Shown: positions 7,146-15,142, counted from the stretch's first letter. The stretch: DNA of 34,029 bases from Bacteroidaceae bacterium (GCA_021443335.1 JABUUE010000011.1:1-34029); one strand, 5' to 3'. Program-made: numbers and translations. The notes: generated from the letters alone by a model not told the origin.

Positions 7146-7220
7146 CATAGAGAAACGAGTCGTTTCCCTATAGCTTTTAAATTGTTTGCCATAGAGAGAT
7201 TATTAGCTTCTCCCTATGGC
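7146..7220. repeat. Two hairpins with CATAGAGA/TCCCTATG arms
   Basis: 7146-7172 folds through GAAACGA/TCGTTTC. 7188-7220 folds through GCCATAGAGAGA/TCTCCCTATGGC with one mismatch. Both share the CATAGAGA...CCCTAT ends, so they look like two members of one palindrome family placed just after the 22-bp array. Confidence 0.65.
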
Positions 7221-7268
7221 AGATAGATACATATTGTGCATCCGACAAGTTGAGCAATAGAACCCACC

Positions 7269-8411
7269 TTAACTAAAAATAAGTTCCGCTAATATGCCGT
7301 CAGATACAAATAGTTTGTTGGGCGACAGGCGTACTATAGTATCGTTTTTGTCAGAGATAATCTCCACAAGTCCTTTGGATGCAAGACGTTTGGCGGTGCT
7401 TGTGAAGTAATCGGCGAGAGTGGGGGAGCAGTGCTTGCGGACATGTTCGGCGCTAAGCCCTTGGTTTGTTCGCATGGCGGTGGTTATAAGGTCGTTGTAA
7501 TGTGTTGCGGAATCAATGTCTTCGCTGCCATCAATTACGGATATGCCTTCGTTGACTCTTCGGATAAATTCGTTGATATCGCAGATGTTCCAATAGCGTT
7601 TCCGTGTGGGTGATGGCTGTTGGATAATTTCAAGGCCGTGCGCCCCTGCGCCCAAAGCAAGGTAAGGCTTGTCTTGCCAGTAGCCAGAGTTGTGACGCGA
7701 GTGGAAACCAGGCAAGCAGAAATTGGATATTTCGTAATGCTCATATCCTGCCGATTTTAGTTTCTGACATAGCGTGTAATACTGTCGCTCTAATGTGTCT
7801 TCATCGGGTAATGGAGGAAGGCTGCCATCGCTCAGCCTTTTGTGGAGTACGGTGCCCTCTTCTACGGTAAGGCAGTATGCCGAGATATGGTTAGGCTTTA
7901 TCCTGATTGCCTCCTCAATTTCAGCAATCCACTCTTCGTCGGTCTCAGCCGGAAAGCCAAACATGAGGTCGATAGACACATTATTAATATTACGCGCGCG
8001 TAGAAGGTTAACCGCCTCGCGTGCCTTGTCGGCGGAATGGCGTCGGTTGATGAGTTTCAGTCGCTCGTCGTTGAATGTCTGAATGCCCAACGAAACACGG
8101 TTGACGCCGCAGCGCTGTAGCGTCTCTGCCAGTTCGTCTGTAACATCATCGGGGTTACATTCCACAGTGAATTCGCCACCGCCGTCAAGCATTTTCCTGC
8201 ATTCTTCAAGCAGTCGCTGGAGGTCGTCGCGCTCAATGACCGATGGAGTACCGCCGCCCAGATATACAGTGTCGGTGTGTGTTGGCTGCAATGCCGTGAG
8301 CTGCCTTATAATAACATCTACATACAGCCTTCTCAGCTCCATCTTTGTGGTGGAGAAAAAGTTGCAATAGATGCATCGTGATTTGCAGAAAGGCACGTGT
8401 ATGTATAGCAT
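7269..8411 (-). CDS. hemW: Radical SAM heme chaperone HemW (formerly called HemN-like)
   Basis: A radical-SAM protein that binds heme and is thought to deliver it to respiratory proteins; it is commonly misannotated as oxygen-independent coproporphyrinogen oxidase. I start it at MLYIHVPFCKSRCIYC (8411, 380 aa) because the CX3CX2C cluster motif (Cys9, 13, 16) should lie near the N-terminus; the 21 extra track residues look like leader. VYLGGGTPSVI, the IDLMFGFP region, and the HNSGYW motif that separates HemW from true HemN are present. A TAATTTTG box lies about 40 nt upstream. The stop codon abuts a GGTGGGTTCTAT repeat end. Confidence 0.9.
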   Translation of the reverse strand: MLYIHVPFCKSRCIYCNFFSTTKMELRRLYVDVIIRQLTALQPTHTDTVYLGGGTPSVIERDDLQRLLEECRKMLDGGGEFTVECNPDDVTDELAETLQRCGVNRVSLGIQTFNDERLKLINRRHSADKAREAVNLLRARNINNVSIDLMFGFPAETDEEWIAEIEEAIRIKPNHISAYCLTVEEGTVLHKRLSDGSLPPLPDEDTLERQYYTLCQKLKSAGYEHYEISNFCLPGFHSRHNSGYWQDKPYLALGAGAHGLEIIQQPSPTRKRYWNICDINEFIRRVNEGISVIDGSEDIDSATHYNDLITTAMRTNQGLSAEHVRKHCSPTLADYFTSTAKRLASKGLVEIISDKNDTIVRLSPNKLFVSDGILAELIFS

Positions 8412-8452
8412 ATTATGACTGAATAAGGTGGGATAAAGAGTTAATTTTCGTG

Positions 8453-8460
8453 CAAAATTA
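8453..8460 (-). promoter_or_regulatory. -7 box (TAATTTTG) upstream of hemW
   Basis: A minus-strand TAnnTTTG box 41 nt before the hemW ATG. The -33 region is weak. Confidence 0.4.
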
Positions 8461-8579
8461 AAGATTTTTGTCAATTTATTTTGCTGTTAAAAGAAAAAGT
8501 TATAATTTTACCGCTGATTTACGTCAAATCGTAATCTATCTGAACAGAATATAAAAGATAAACTAAAACTTATATATCC

Positions 8580-10733
8580 ATGAAAACTTTTCAAACTAAC
8601 GAGATTAAGAACATTGCCCTCTTGGGTAGTGCTGGTTCTGGTAAGACCTCTCTCGCTGAAGCCCTTCTTTACGAAAGCGGGGTGATTAAGCGTCGTGGTA
8701 GTGTTGACGCTAAAAACACAGTAAGCGATTATTTCCCTGTAGAGCAGGAGTATGGCTACTCCGTATTCTCAACAGTGTTCAATGTTGAGTGGCTGGGAAA
8801 GAAGCTTAATATCATTGACTGCCCGGGTTCTGACGACTTTGTTGGCGGAGCTATCACCGCCCTGAATGTTACTGACCAGGCAGTTATTCTTATTAATGGA
8901 CAATATGGTCCAGAGGTTGGCACGCAGAACAACTTCCGTTATACAGAGAAACTCAAGAAGCCTGTTATCTTCCTCGTTAACCAACTTGACAAGGAAAACT
9001 GCGACTTCGACACTGTTGTTTCACAAATGACAGAGGCTTACGGCCCGAAGTGTGTGCAGATACAGTATCCTCTCCAGACAGGTCCTAACTTCAATGCCCT
9101 CATCGACGTGCTTCTGATGAAGAAGTATTCTTGGGGTCCAGAAGGTGGTGCGCCTACTATCGAGGACATTCCTGCAGAGGAAATGGATAAGGCAATGGAA
9201 CTTCACAAGGCTCTCGTTGAGGCTGCTGCCGAGAACGACGAGGAACTGATGGAGAAGTTCTTTGAGACAGAGACCCTTACAGAGGACGAGATGCGTGCGG
9301 GTATCCGCAAGGGCTTGGTAACACGCTCTATCTTCCCTATCTTCTGTGTATGTGCAGGTAAGTCTATGGGTGTTCGCCGCTTGATGGAGTTCCTCGGCAA
9401 TGTCGTGCCTTTCGTTTCTGACATGCCAAAGGTTCACAACACTCGCGGTGAGGAAATCACTCCAGACGCATCCGCTCCAGCATCACTCTATTTCTTCAAG
9501 ACAGGTGTGGAGCCACATATCGGTGAGGTTTCTTACTTCAAGGTTATGCAGGGTAGTGTTAAGCCTGGTGACGACCTCAACAACTCTGATCGTGGCTCAA
9601 AGGAGCGTATAGGCTCTCTCTACACTTGCGCTGGCGCTAACCGTCAGGCTGTTGACCAACTTGTTGCTGGCGATATTGGCTGTACAGTGAAGCTGAAGGA
9701 TGTTAAGACAGGCAACACTCTTAACGCAAAAGAGGTTGACAATAAGTTCGACTTCATCCGCTATCCAAATTCTAAGTATTCTCGTGCCATCGTTGCCAAG
9801 AACGAGGCTGAGACAGAGAAGATGATGACAGCCCTCGTGAAGATGCGTCAGGAAGACCCAACATGGGTTGTTGAGCAGAGCAAGGAGCTTCGTCAGATAC
9901 TCGTTCATGGTCAGGGTGAGTTCCACCTTCGCACACTGAAGTGGCGTATGGAGAACAACGAGAAGATTATGATTGACTATCAGGAGCCACGCATCCCATA
10001 TCGTGAGACTATCACAAAGACTGCACGCGCAGACTATCGTCATAAGAAGCAGTCTGGTGGTGCTGGTCAGTTCGGTGAGGTTCACCTTATCGTTGAGCCT
10101 TACGCAGAGGGAATGCCAGACCCTACATCATACACTTTCAACGGTCAGGAGTTCAAGATGAACATCCGTTCTCGTGAGGAGATTGACCTTGAGTGGGGTG
10201 GTAAGCTCGTGTTCATGAACTCTGTTGTCGGTGGCGCAATCGATACTCGTTTCATGCCTGCAATCTTGAAGGGTGTCATGGAGCGTATGGAGCGTGGACC
10301 ACTGACTGGTTCTTATGCACGCGATGTTCGCGTTATCGTTTACGATGGTAAGATGCACCCGGTTGACTCTAACGAACTTTCATTCATGCTTGCTGGTCGT
10401 CAGGCTTTTGCAGAGGCGTTCCGCAATGCTGGTCCGAAGGTTCTTGAGCCTGTATATGACCTTGAGGTATTCGTGCCATCAGACTATATGGGTGATGTGA
10501 TGTCTGACCTTCAGGGCCGTCGTGCAATGATTATGGGTATGGACTCAGAGGCTGGTTACCAGAAACTTCAGGCAAAGATTCCTTTGAAGGAGCTTTCTAA
10601 CTACTCTATCGCATTGAGCTCTATCACTGGCGGTCGTGCATCGTTCACATCCAAGTTCGCTTCTTACGAGCTTGTTCCTAACGATATCCAGCAGCAACTC
10701 ATCGCTGCTCACGACGCTGAGACAGAGGAATAA
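8580..10733 (+). CDS. fusA2: Elongation factor G paralogue (EF-G2 type) with an altered GTPase site
   Basis: A translational GTPase-family protein of 717 aa with all EF-G domains in order: G domain about 1-275, domain II about 305-385, III-V after about 400. The P-loop GSAGSGKT (16-23) is intact. Switch I, normally ending RGITI, reads QEYGYSVFS. The G3 motif, normally DTPGHVDF, reads DCPGSDDF, so the catalytic histidine is Ser84; G4 is NQLD (134-137). Bacteroides thetaiotaomicron has an EF-G2 reported to support translation without GTP hydrolysis during starvation, and this protein has the matching kind of active-site loss. It is therefore probably an accessory, not the main, EF-G. The downstream Rpn-like gene starts 18 nt later. 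Confidence 0.88.
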   Translation: MKTFQTNEIKNIALLGSAGSGKTSLAEALLYESGVIKRRGSVDAKNTVSDYFPVEQEYGYSVFSTVFNVEWLGKKLNIIDCPGSDDFVGGAITALNVTDQAVILINGQYGPEVGTQNNFRYTEKLKKPVIFLVNQLDKENCDFDTVVSQMTEAYGPKCVQIQYPLQTGPNFNALIDVLLMKKYSWGPEGGAPTIEDIPAEEMDKAMELHKALVEAAAENDEELMEKFFETETLTEDEMRAGIRKGLVTRSIFPIFCVCAGKSMGVRRLMEFLGNVVPFVSDMPKVHNTRGEEITPDASAPASLYFFKTGVEPHIGEVSYFKVMQGSVKPGDDLNNSDRGSKERIGSLYTCAGANRQAVDQLVAGDIGCTVKLKDVKTGNTLNAKEVDNKFDFIRYPNSKYSRAIVAKNEAETEKMMTALVKMRQEDPTWVVEQSKELRQILVHGQGEFHLRTLKWRMENNEKIMIDYQEPRIPYRETITKTARADYRHKKQSGGAGQFGEVHLIVEPYAEGMPDPTSYTFNGQEFKMNIRSREEIDLEWGGKLVFMNSVVGGAIDTRFMPAILKGVMERMERGPLTGSYARDVRVIVYDGKMHPVDSNELSFMLAGRQAFAEAFRNAGPKVLEPVYDLEVFVPSDYMGDVMSDLQGRRAMIMGMDSEAGYQKLQAKIPLKELSNYSIALSSITGGRASFTSKFASYELVPNDIQQQLIAAHDAETEE

Positions 10734-10751
10734 AATACTATTATTTGTGAT

Positions 10752-11654
10752 ATGGCACACTACGTTCGGTTTGATTGGGCAATGAAACGCTTGCTGCGCG
10801 ACAAGGCAAACTATGTCGTGCTGGAGGGATTGTTGTCCTCGTTGCTGAACAAGGAAATAAAGATTACGGAAATCCTTGAGGGCGAAAGCAATCAGGACGC
10901 AGAGGACGACAAGCAGAACCGCGTGGACGTGTTGGCGACCGACGAGAAGGGTGTGCTATATCTAATAGAGGTGCAGAACAATAGCGAGACGGCTTATTTC
11001 CAGCGTATGCTCTTCGGCACGTCAAAGCTAATCACGCAATATATCAAGCGTGGTTGCGACTATGGGCAGATTCGCAAGGTTTACTCCGTCAACCTCGTCT
11101 ATTTCAACCTCGGCATGGGCAAGGACTATGTTTATGAGGGTACGACGGAGTTCCGCGGTATACACACCGACGAGGTGCTTAACCTTTCGCCGTTCCAGAT
11201 GCAACAGTTTGATGCTGACGGGGTGAAAGACCTTTTCCCTAAATACTATATCCTTAAAATCGACGGCTTCGACAAGGTTGCCAAGACACCGCTTGACGAG
11301 TGGATGTACTTCCTAAAGGATGGTTCTATCGCCGACAAGCCAAAGGCTCCAGGATTGGAGCGCGCAAAGGAGGTTATGCTCTACGACACGATGAGCGAGT
11401 CAGAGCGCCGCCACTACGACCGTGTGATGATGGATGCTGCCATCATACGCGACAATGTAGAGACAGCGAGGGTGGAAGGTCGTGCAGAAGGCGAAGCAAA
11501 AGGTCGTGCGGAAGGTCGTGCGGAAGGCGAAGCAAAAGGCCGTGCAGAGGAAAAAATCGGCATAGCTCGCAATCTTAAATCCTTGGGACTGCCGACAGAG
11601 CAGATAGCGCAAGTTACGGGGCTAAGGACTGAGGAAATATTGCGTCTTAACTAA
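10752..11654 (+). CDS. Rpn/PD-(D/E)XK nuclease family transposase-like protein
   Basis: Belongs to the PD-(D/E)XK 'nuclease family transposase' group (PF12784-like), related to Rpn recombination-promoting nucleases. The N-terminus MAHYVRFDWAMKRLLRDKANYVVLEGLLSSLL is typical of this family in Bacteroidales. The nuclease core reads RVDVLATDEKGVLYLIEVQ, giving the Asp and Glu-X-Gln of the site (about 58-75). At about 238-264 a 12-residue unit (GRAEGEAKGRAE) is repeated, encoded by a 36-bp direct repeat, before a short C-terminal helix that reads like a helix-turn-helix (LGLPTEQIAQVTGLRTEEIL). No transposon ends flank it. It follows the EF-G2 gene by 18 nt, so it may be co-transcribed. Cellular role uncertain. 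Confidence 0.82.
   Translation: MAHYVRFDWAMKRLLRDKANYVVLEGLLSSLLNKEIKITEILEGESNQDAEDDKQNRVDVLATDEKGVLYLIEVQNNSETAYFQRMLFGTSKLITQYIKRGCDYGQIRKVYSVNLVYFNLGMGKDYVYEGTTEFRGIHTDEVLNLSPFQMQQFDADGVKDLFPKYYILKIDGFDKVAKTPLDEWMYFLKDGSIADKPKAPGLERAKEVMLYDTMSESERRHYDRVMMDAAIIRDNVETARVEGRAEGEAKGRAEGRAEGEAKGRAEEKIGIARNLKSLGLPTEQIAQVTGLRTEEILRLN
11478..11549 (+). repeat. 36-bp in-frame direct repeat inside the Rpn-like gene
   Basis: Two copies of a 36-bp unit (starting GGTCGTGCAGAAGGCGAAGC and GGTCGTGCGGAAGGCGAAGC) encode the 12-residue GRAEGEAKGRAE unit twice. Since 36 is a multiple of 3, copy-number change keeps the frame. Confidence 0.8.
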
Positions 11655-11678
11655 AGACAAAAAGTAAGTAATATAGTG

Positions 11679-11716
11679 AAGGTGTGTCAAGAAGAAAATT
11701 GGCACACCTTTTTTTT
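11679..11716 (+). terminator. Rho-independent terminator after the Rpn-like gene
   Basis: AAGGTGTGTCAA / TTGGCACACCTT stem (12 bp, one G-U pair) with an 8-nt loop and eight consecutive T at the end. Confidence 0.88.
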
Positions 11717-11838
11717 CATTTTTTTTTGCAAAATATTAAATTGAAAGTTGTTCGCGGATTTTGCTTTCAGATAGAAACAAGAAGATTTTTGTTTAAAAGA
11801 AGAGAGTGTTTTGTGATATGTAATTTATAGGAAAGCTA

Positions 11839-11846
11839 TAATTTTG
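11839..11846 (+). promoter_or_regulatory. -7 box (TAATTTTG) upstream of amt
   Basis: A TAnnTTTG box 44 nt before the amt ATG. The nearest TTTG lies 25 nt upstream, longer than the usual 19-21. Confidence 0.45.
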
Positions 11847-11890
11847 CATCATCAACACAGACTAAATGTATTATTAGGTATTGTTTTAAG

Positions 11891-13264
11891 ATGAAAAAAA
11901 GATGGCTTATTCTTATGTCGGCGATGACACTCATTGCTGTTGCTGGCTTGTTTGCGAAAGAACCTTCTTTCGAGTGTGACTGGAATACGATAGATCGCGC
12001 GGATGTGGCGTGGCTAATCACTGCTACAATCTTCGTGCTGATGATGACCCCTGGTCTCTCATTCTTCTACGGCGGAATGGTCGGAGCAAAGAATGTGATA
12101 AGTACAATGTTGCAGAGTTTCATAGCCATGGGTATTATCTGTGTCATGTGGATGGCATTTGGCTTCAGTCTTGCATTTGGTGATGACATAGGCGGTATAA
12201 TAGGTAATCCGCTCTCTTTCCTTATGATGGAGAATGTGGGTGGCGACATATATGTGACTCCGTCAGGAAAGATTGTTGGCGGCGCGACAATACCTCTTGC
12301 CTTGTTTGCTTTGTTTCAGATGAAGTTTGCCATTATTACACCTTCTCTGATTACTGGCAGTTTTGCCGAGCGCGTGCGTTTCTCCGGATATCTGTTCTTC
12401 ATGATTTTCTTCTTCATATTTATATATTGTCCGCTTGCGCACATGACATGGCATCCCGACGGATTGTTCCTGCAGTGGGGCGTTGTTGACTTTGCTGGTG
12501 GTATTGTTGTTCATGCGTCGTCAGGTGTGGCTGCATTGGCGGGCGCGATATTCTTAGGCAGACGTACAACGGAGAAGTCTGAGCCCGCAAACATCCCCTT
12601 CGTCTTACTTGGCGCCGCCATGCTTTGGCTCGGCTGGTTTGGCTTTAACGCTGGCAGCTCGCTTCATGCTGACGGCATTGCTGTCAAGGCATTCTTGAAC
12701 ACAACCGTTGCCAGTGGTACGGCAATGATGACATGGATATTCTTCGACTGTCTTCGTGGTCGTAAACCTTCAGCCATGGGCGCCTCTGTGGGTTGTGTCG
12801 TTGGTCTTGTTGCTATCACTCCTTCTGCTGCTTATGTGACTGTTGGTCAGGCGACATTCATATCGTTTCTTATCGCGATATGCTGTAATATTACGGTTTA
12901 TTGGCGTGAAAAGAAGATGAATGTTGACGATGCCCTTGATGTTTTTCCAACACACGGCACGGGCGGTATTCTCGGAACAGTGCTCACAGGAGTCTTTATT
13001 CAGGAAGGTTTGATTGCTGGCACATGGGAGGGCGTGGTCGTTTTCCTCTATCATCTTCTCGCTATTGTCATTGTGGTAGCATATACATTCATCGTAAGTT
13101 ACTTTGGCTACTGGATTATCGATAAGATGATTCCTATGCGTGTGAGCCATCAGAGTGAGATGGTAGGTCTCGATTTTTCTCAACACGATGAGCATTATGG
13201 TCTTGCTCATGTGGGCGAAAGGGAGATTGCTGAATATGAGGAGCATATAAAGTCAAAAGGATAA
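11891..13264 (+). CDS. amt: Ammonium transporter (Amt family)
   Basis: An inner-membrane ammonium channel of 457 aa with about 11 transmembrane helices after a cleavable or first hydrophobic segment (MKKRWLILMSAMTLIAVAGLF). Diagnostic stretches are MMTPGLSFFYGGMV in the first core helix, VDFAGGIVVHASSGVAALAGA with the conserved Asp and first pore histidine, and FPTHGTGGILGTVLTG with the second pore histidine. The C-terminal cytoplasmic tail (VGLDFSQHDEHYG) is the usual docking surface for PII. No glnK/PII gene is adjacent in the window, unlike many amt loci. It has its own promoter box and a strong terminator. Confidence 0.95.
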   Translation: MKKRWLILMSAMTLIAVAGLFAKEPSFECDWNTIDRADVAWLITATIFVLMMTPGLSFFYGGMVGAKNVISTMLQSFIAMGIICVMWMAFGFSLAFGDDIGGIIGNPLSFLMMENVGGDIYVTPSGKIVGGATIPLALFALFQMKFAIITPSLITGSFAERVRFSGYLFFMIFFFIFIYCPLAHMTWHPDGLFLQWGVVDFAGGIVVHASSGVAALAGAIFLGRRTTEKSEPANIPFVLLGAAMLWLGWFGFNAGSSLHADGIAVKAFLNTTVASGTAMMTWIFFDCLRGRKPSAMGASVGCVVGLVAITPSAAYVTVGQATFISFLIAICCNITVYWREKKMNVDDALDVFPTHGTGGILGTVLTGVFIQEGLIAGTWEGVVVFLYHLLAIVIVVAYTFIVSYFGYWIIDKMIPMRVSHQSEMVGLDFSQHDEHYGLAHVGEREIAEYEEHIKSKG

Positions 13265-13311
13265 TGAACGTGAGTTCATTGTTATTAGTAGTTTTTGTTA
13301 CATTTCTTTCT

Positions 13312-13342
13312 GGGCGGATTCTTTCGCAGAGTCCGCCCTTTT
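13312..13342 (+). terminator. Rho-independent terminator after amt
   Basis: GGGCGGA / TCCGCCC stem with a 13-nt loop followed by TTTT, about 50 nt after the amt stop. Confidence 0.82.
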
Positions 13343-13438
13343 ATTGTACCATTGTATATAATACGCGATAAGTGTTCGGTATATCTCTGAAAACATACTT
13401 GATATTTGTTTTTCTTTCCAAAAATGCAAAATAACAAA

Positions 13439-13577
13439 GATTTATTTTTTGTTTCCCTCGCTTAATCGGACTCGGCTTTGCCGCTTGCAAGGCAAGAATT
13501 TTAAATAAGTTACTCACGCTCGGAAATAAAAATAAATGGGATTTATTTTGTATTTCCCTCGCTTAATCGTAACTTTG
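13439..13577 (+). repeat. Palindromic, promoter-bearing repeats (CCCTCGCTTAATCG type)
   Basis: GATTTATTTT..TTTCCCTCGCTTAATCG occurs twice, at 13439-13468 and 13540-13569, 101 bp apart. The second copy is preceded by the inverted arm CGCTCGGAAATAAAAATAAA and runs into TAACTTTG. A third, window-truncated member lies at 33989-34029. This fills most of the 322-nt gap after amt; 13343-13438 shows nothing recognisable. Confidence 0.7.
13547..13577 (+). promoter_or_regulatory. Sigma-ABfr-type promoter of the AAA+ regulator gene
   Basis: TTTG (13547-13550), 19 nt, TAACTTTG (13570-13577). The expected transcript start is only a few nucleotides before the ATG at 13587, so the mRNA would be nearly leaderless. 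Confidence 0.65.
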
Positions 13578-13586
13578 TCCCCCGAA

Positions 13587-14561
13587 ATGGATACATCACA
13601 ACTTCAACAGGTAAAGCAGAGGTACGGCATTGTGGGCAACAGTGACGGGTTGAATCGTGCCATTGATATTGCGCTTCAGGTGGCGAACACAGACATTTCC
13701 GTGCTTATCAACGGTGAGAGCGGAACAGGAAAGGAGATTATTCCGATGATTCTCCATGACAACTCCTTGCGCAAACGCAAGAAACTGTTTGCGATAAACT
13801 GCGGCGCGATTCCTGAAGGAACTATTGATGGGGAACTGTTTGGTCACGAGAAGGGTTCTTTCACGGGGGCTGTTGGCGAGAGCAAAGGCTATTTTGGTGT
13901 TGCTGACGGTGGCACTCTGTTCCTTGATGAGGTTGGCGAACTGCCTTTGGCAACACAGGCGAAATTGCTGCGTGTGCTTGAGAAGGGTGAGTATATCCGT
14001 GTGGGAGGTCAGAAGGTGGAGAAGACTGATGTGCGCGTGGTGGCAGCTACGAATGTCAATCTGCTGAAAGCCATCAGTGAAGGTCGTTTCCGCGAGGACC
14101 TCTATTACCGCCTGAATGCGATACAGATAAAGTTGCCGCCGTTGCGTGAGAGGGGAGAAGACGTGTTACTGCTTTTCCGTCTCTTTGCCATGCAGGCTGC
14201 CGAGAAGTACAAACTACCGCTTATAACCCTTGATGAGGCGGCTAAACAACATGTACTTAACTACAAGTGGCCTGGAAATATCAGGCAGTTGAAGAACGTA
14301 ACGGAGCAGATAGCCGTTTTGTCTAAGAAGAAGGTGCTGAGTGTGGAGGATATTATTGACTTCGTGCCGCGAAACACAGACTCTACGGCACTGGCTGTAA
14401 CCTCACCCGACAGCAAAGACCACAGTTATCGCAGCGAGCGTGAAGCGCTGTTCGCAATGATTTTCGAACTCCGCAATCAGATATTCCATCTGTCGCATGA
14501 GTTGGAACAGATAAAGCGCGAGCTTAATATAGAGGATATAACAACGATAGAAGAATCTTAG
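13587..14561 (+). CDS. Sigma54-activator-type AAA+ protein without receiver domain
   Basis: I start it at MDTSQLQQVKQRYGIVG (13587, 324 aa); the track start at 13536 lies upstream of the predicted promoter -7 box. It is almost entirely the sigma54-interaction ATPase: Walker A GESGTGKE (43-50), the sigma54-contacting loop as GSFTGA (90-95; canonical GAFTGA), Walker B TLFLDE (110-115), and DLYYRLNAIQIKLPPLRER. There is no N-terminal receiver or GAF domain. The C-terminus (about 285-324) is a helical heptad-like segment (RNQIFHLSHELEQIKREL) without a clear Fis-type DNA-binding motif. In Bacteroidales this gene commonly precedes lptE and secG, as here. Whether it regulates that operon is not known to me. 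Confidence 0.85.
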   Translation: MDTSQLQQVKQRYGIVGNSDGLNRAIDIALQVANTDISVLINGESGTGKEIIPMILHDNSLRKRKKLFAINCGAIPEGTIDGELFGHEKGSFTGAVGESKGYFGVADGGTLFLDEVGELPLATQAKLLRVLEKGEYIRVGGQKVEKTDVRVVAATNVNLLKAISEGRFREDLYYRLNAIQIKLPPLRERGEDVLLLFRLFAMQAAEKYKLPLITLDEAAKQHVLNYKWPGNIRQLKNVTEQIAVLSKKKVLSVEDIIDFVPRNTDSTALAVTSPDSKDHSYRSEREALFAMIFELRNQIFHLSHELEQIKRELNIEDITTIEES

Positions 14562-14565
14562 ATAT

Positions 14566-15078
14566 ATGCAAAGAAAGATTACCATAATATGCGGCTTGGC
14601 ATTGTCTCTGCTGCTTGTTGCTTGTAGCGTGAAGTACAGCTTGAACGGCGCAAGTATTGATTATACAAAGACAAAGACAATAACCATTGCCGATTTCCCA
14701 ATACGCTCAAGTTATGTTTGGGCGCCGATGAGTTCCATCTTCAACAATGCCTTGAAGGATATTTTTTCTGTGAACACCAAACTTACGCAGGTGCGTCGTA
14801 ACGGTGATTTGAAGATAGAGGGTGAGATTACCAACTACACGCAGCGCAATAAGTCGGTTACGGCTGAAGGAACCTCTGCTCAGGTGGAACTGACGATGAC
14901 TGTTAATGTGCGCTTCACGAATAATAAGAACCATGTTGAGGACTTTGAAAGACAATTCTCCGCTTCCCGACCATACGCTTCAAACCAGTCTCTGAACTCT
15001 GTGCAGGAGCAGTTGGTGCAGGAGATGTCAAAGGATATAACAGAACAGATATTCAACGCAACAGCATCTAATTGGTAA
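14566..15078 (+). CDS. lptE: LPS-assembly lipoprotein LptE-like protein
   Basis: A predicted outer-membrane lipoprotein that plugs the LptD barrel and helps insert lipopolysaccharide into the outer leaflet. The 170 aa begin with a lipoprotein signal peptide ending LLLVAC (lipid-modified Cys about 20). The mature part has the Bacteroidetes LptE pattern: SLNGASIDYTKTKTITIADFP, then LKIEGEITNYTQRNKS and VRFTNNKNHVEDFERQFSASRPY. It starts 4 nt after the AAA+ gene stop and belongs to the same operon. The call rests on family pattern and operon position; LptD is not in the window. Confidence 0.82.
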   Translation: MQRKITIICGLALSLLLVACSVKYSLNGASIDYTKTKTITIADFPIRSSYVWAPMSSIFNNALKDIFSVNTKLTQVRRNGDLKIEGEITNYTQRNKSVTAEGTSAQVELTMTVNVRFTNNKNHVEDFERQFSASRPYASNQSLNSVQEQLVQEMSKDITEQIFNATASNW

Positions 15079-15142
15079 TAATATTTACTATTGGACCATT
15101 TACTTTCTACTATTACTTAATTGTTGATAATTTACAAATCTC

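Larger units (their letters stand above)
6842..7268. other. Repeat-rich gap between the GT2 gene and hemW
   Basis: No gene seen. The gap contains the GT2 -7 box, a five-unit 22-bp tandem array, two CATAG-type hairpins, and a GGTGGGTTCTAT element end touching the hemW stop; each is listed separately where it is a distinct structure. Confidence 0.7.

Noticed and set aside
7269-8411. Calling this gene hemN (coproporphyrinogen III dehydrogenase)
   Set aside because: The short N-terminus before the radical-SAM cysteines and the HNSGYW motif fit HemW, not true HemN.
9597-10085. 162-aa minus-strand ORF inside the EF-G paralogue
   Set aside because: Antisense shadow of a clearly conserved gene, with leucine/threonine-rich low-information sequence.
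11300-11578. 92-aa Arg/Gly-rich ORF inside the Rpn-like gene
   Set aside because: Alternate-frame reading of the 36-bp repeat region; no independent start signals.
10752-11654. Treating the Rpn-like gene as an active transposon
   Set aside because: No terminal inverted repeats or target duplications flank it; the family name is historical.
11679-11716. Considered as a riboswitch or regulatory RNA before amt
   Set aside because: It is a simple 12-bp stem with a T-run placed just after the Rpn-like stop and upstream of the amt promoter box, so a terminator explains it.
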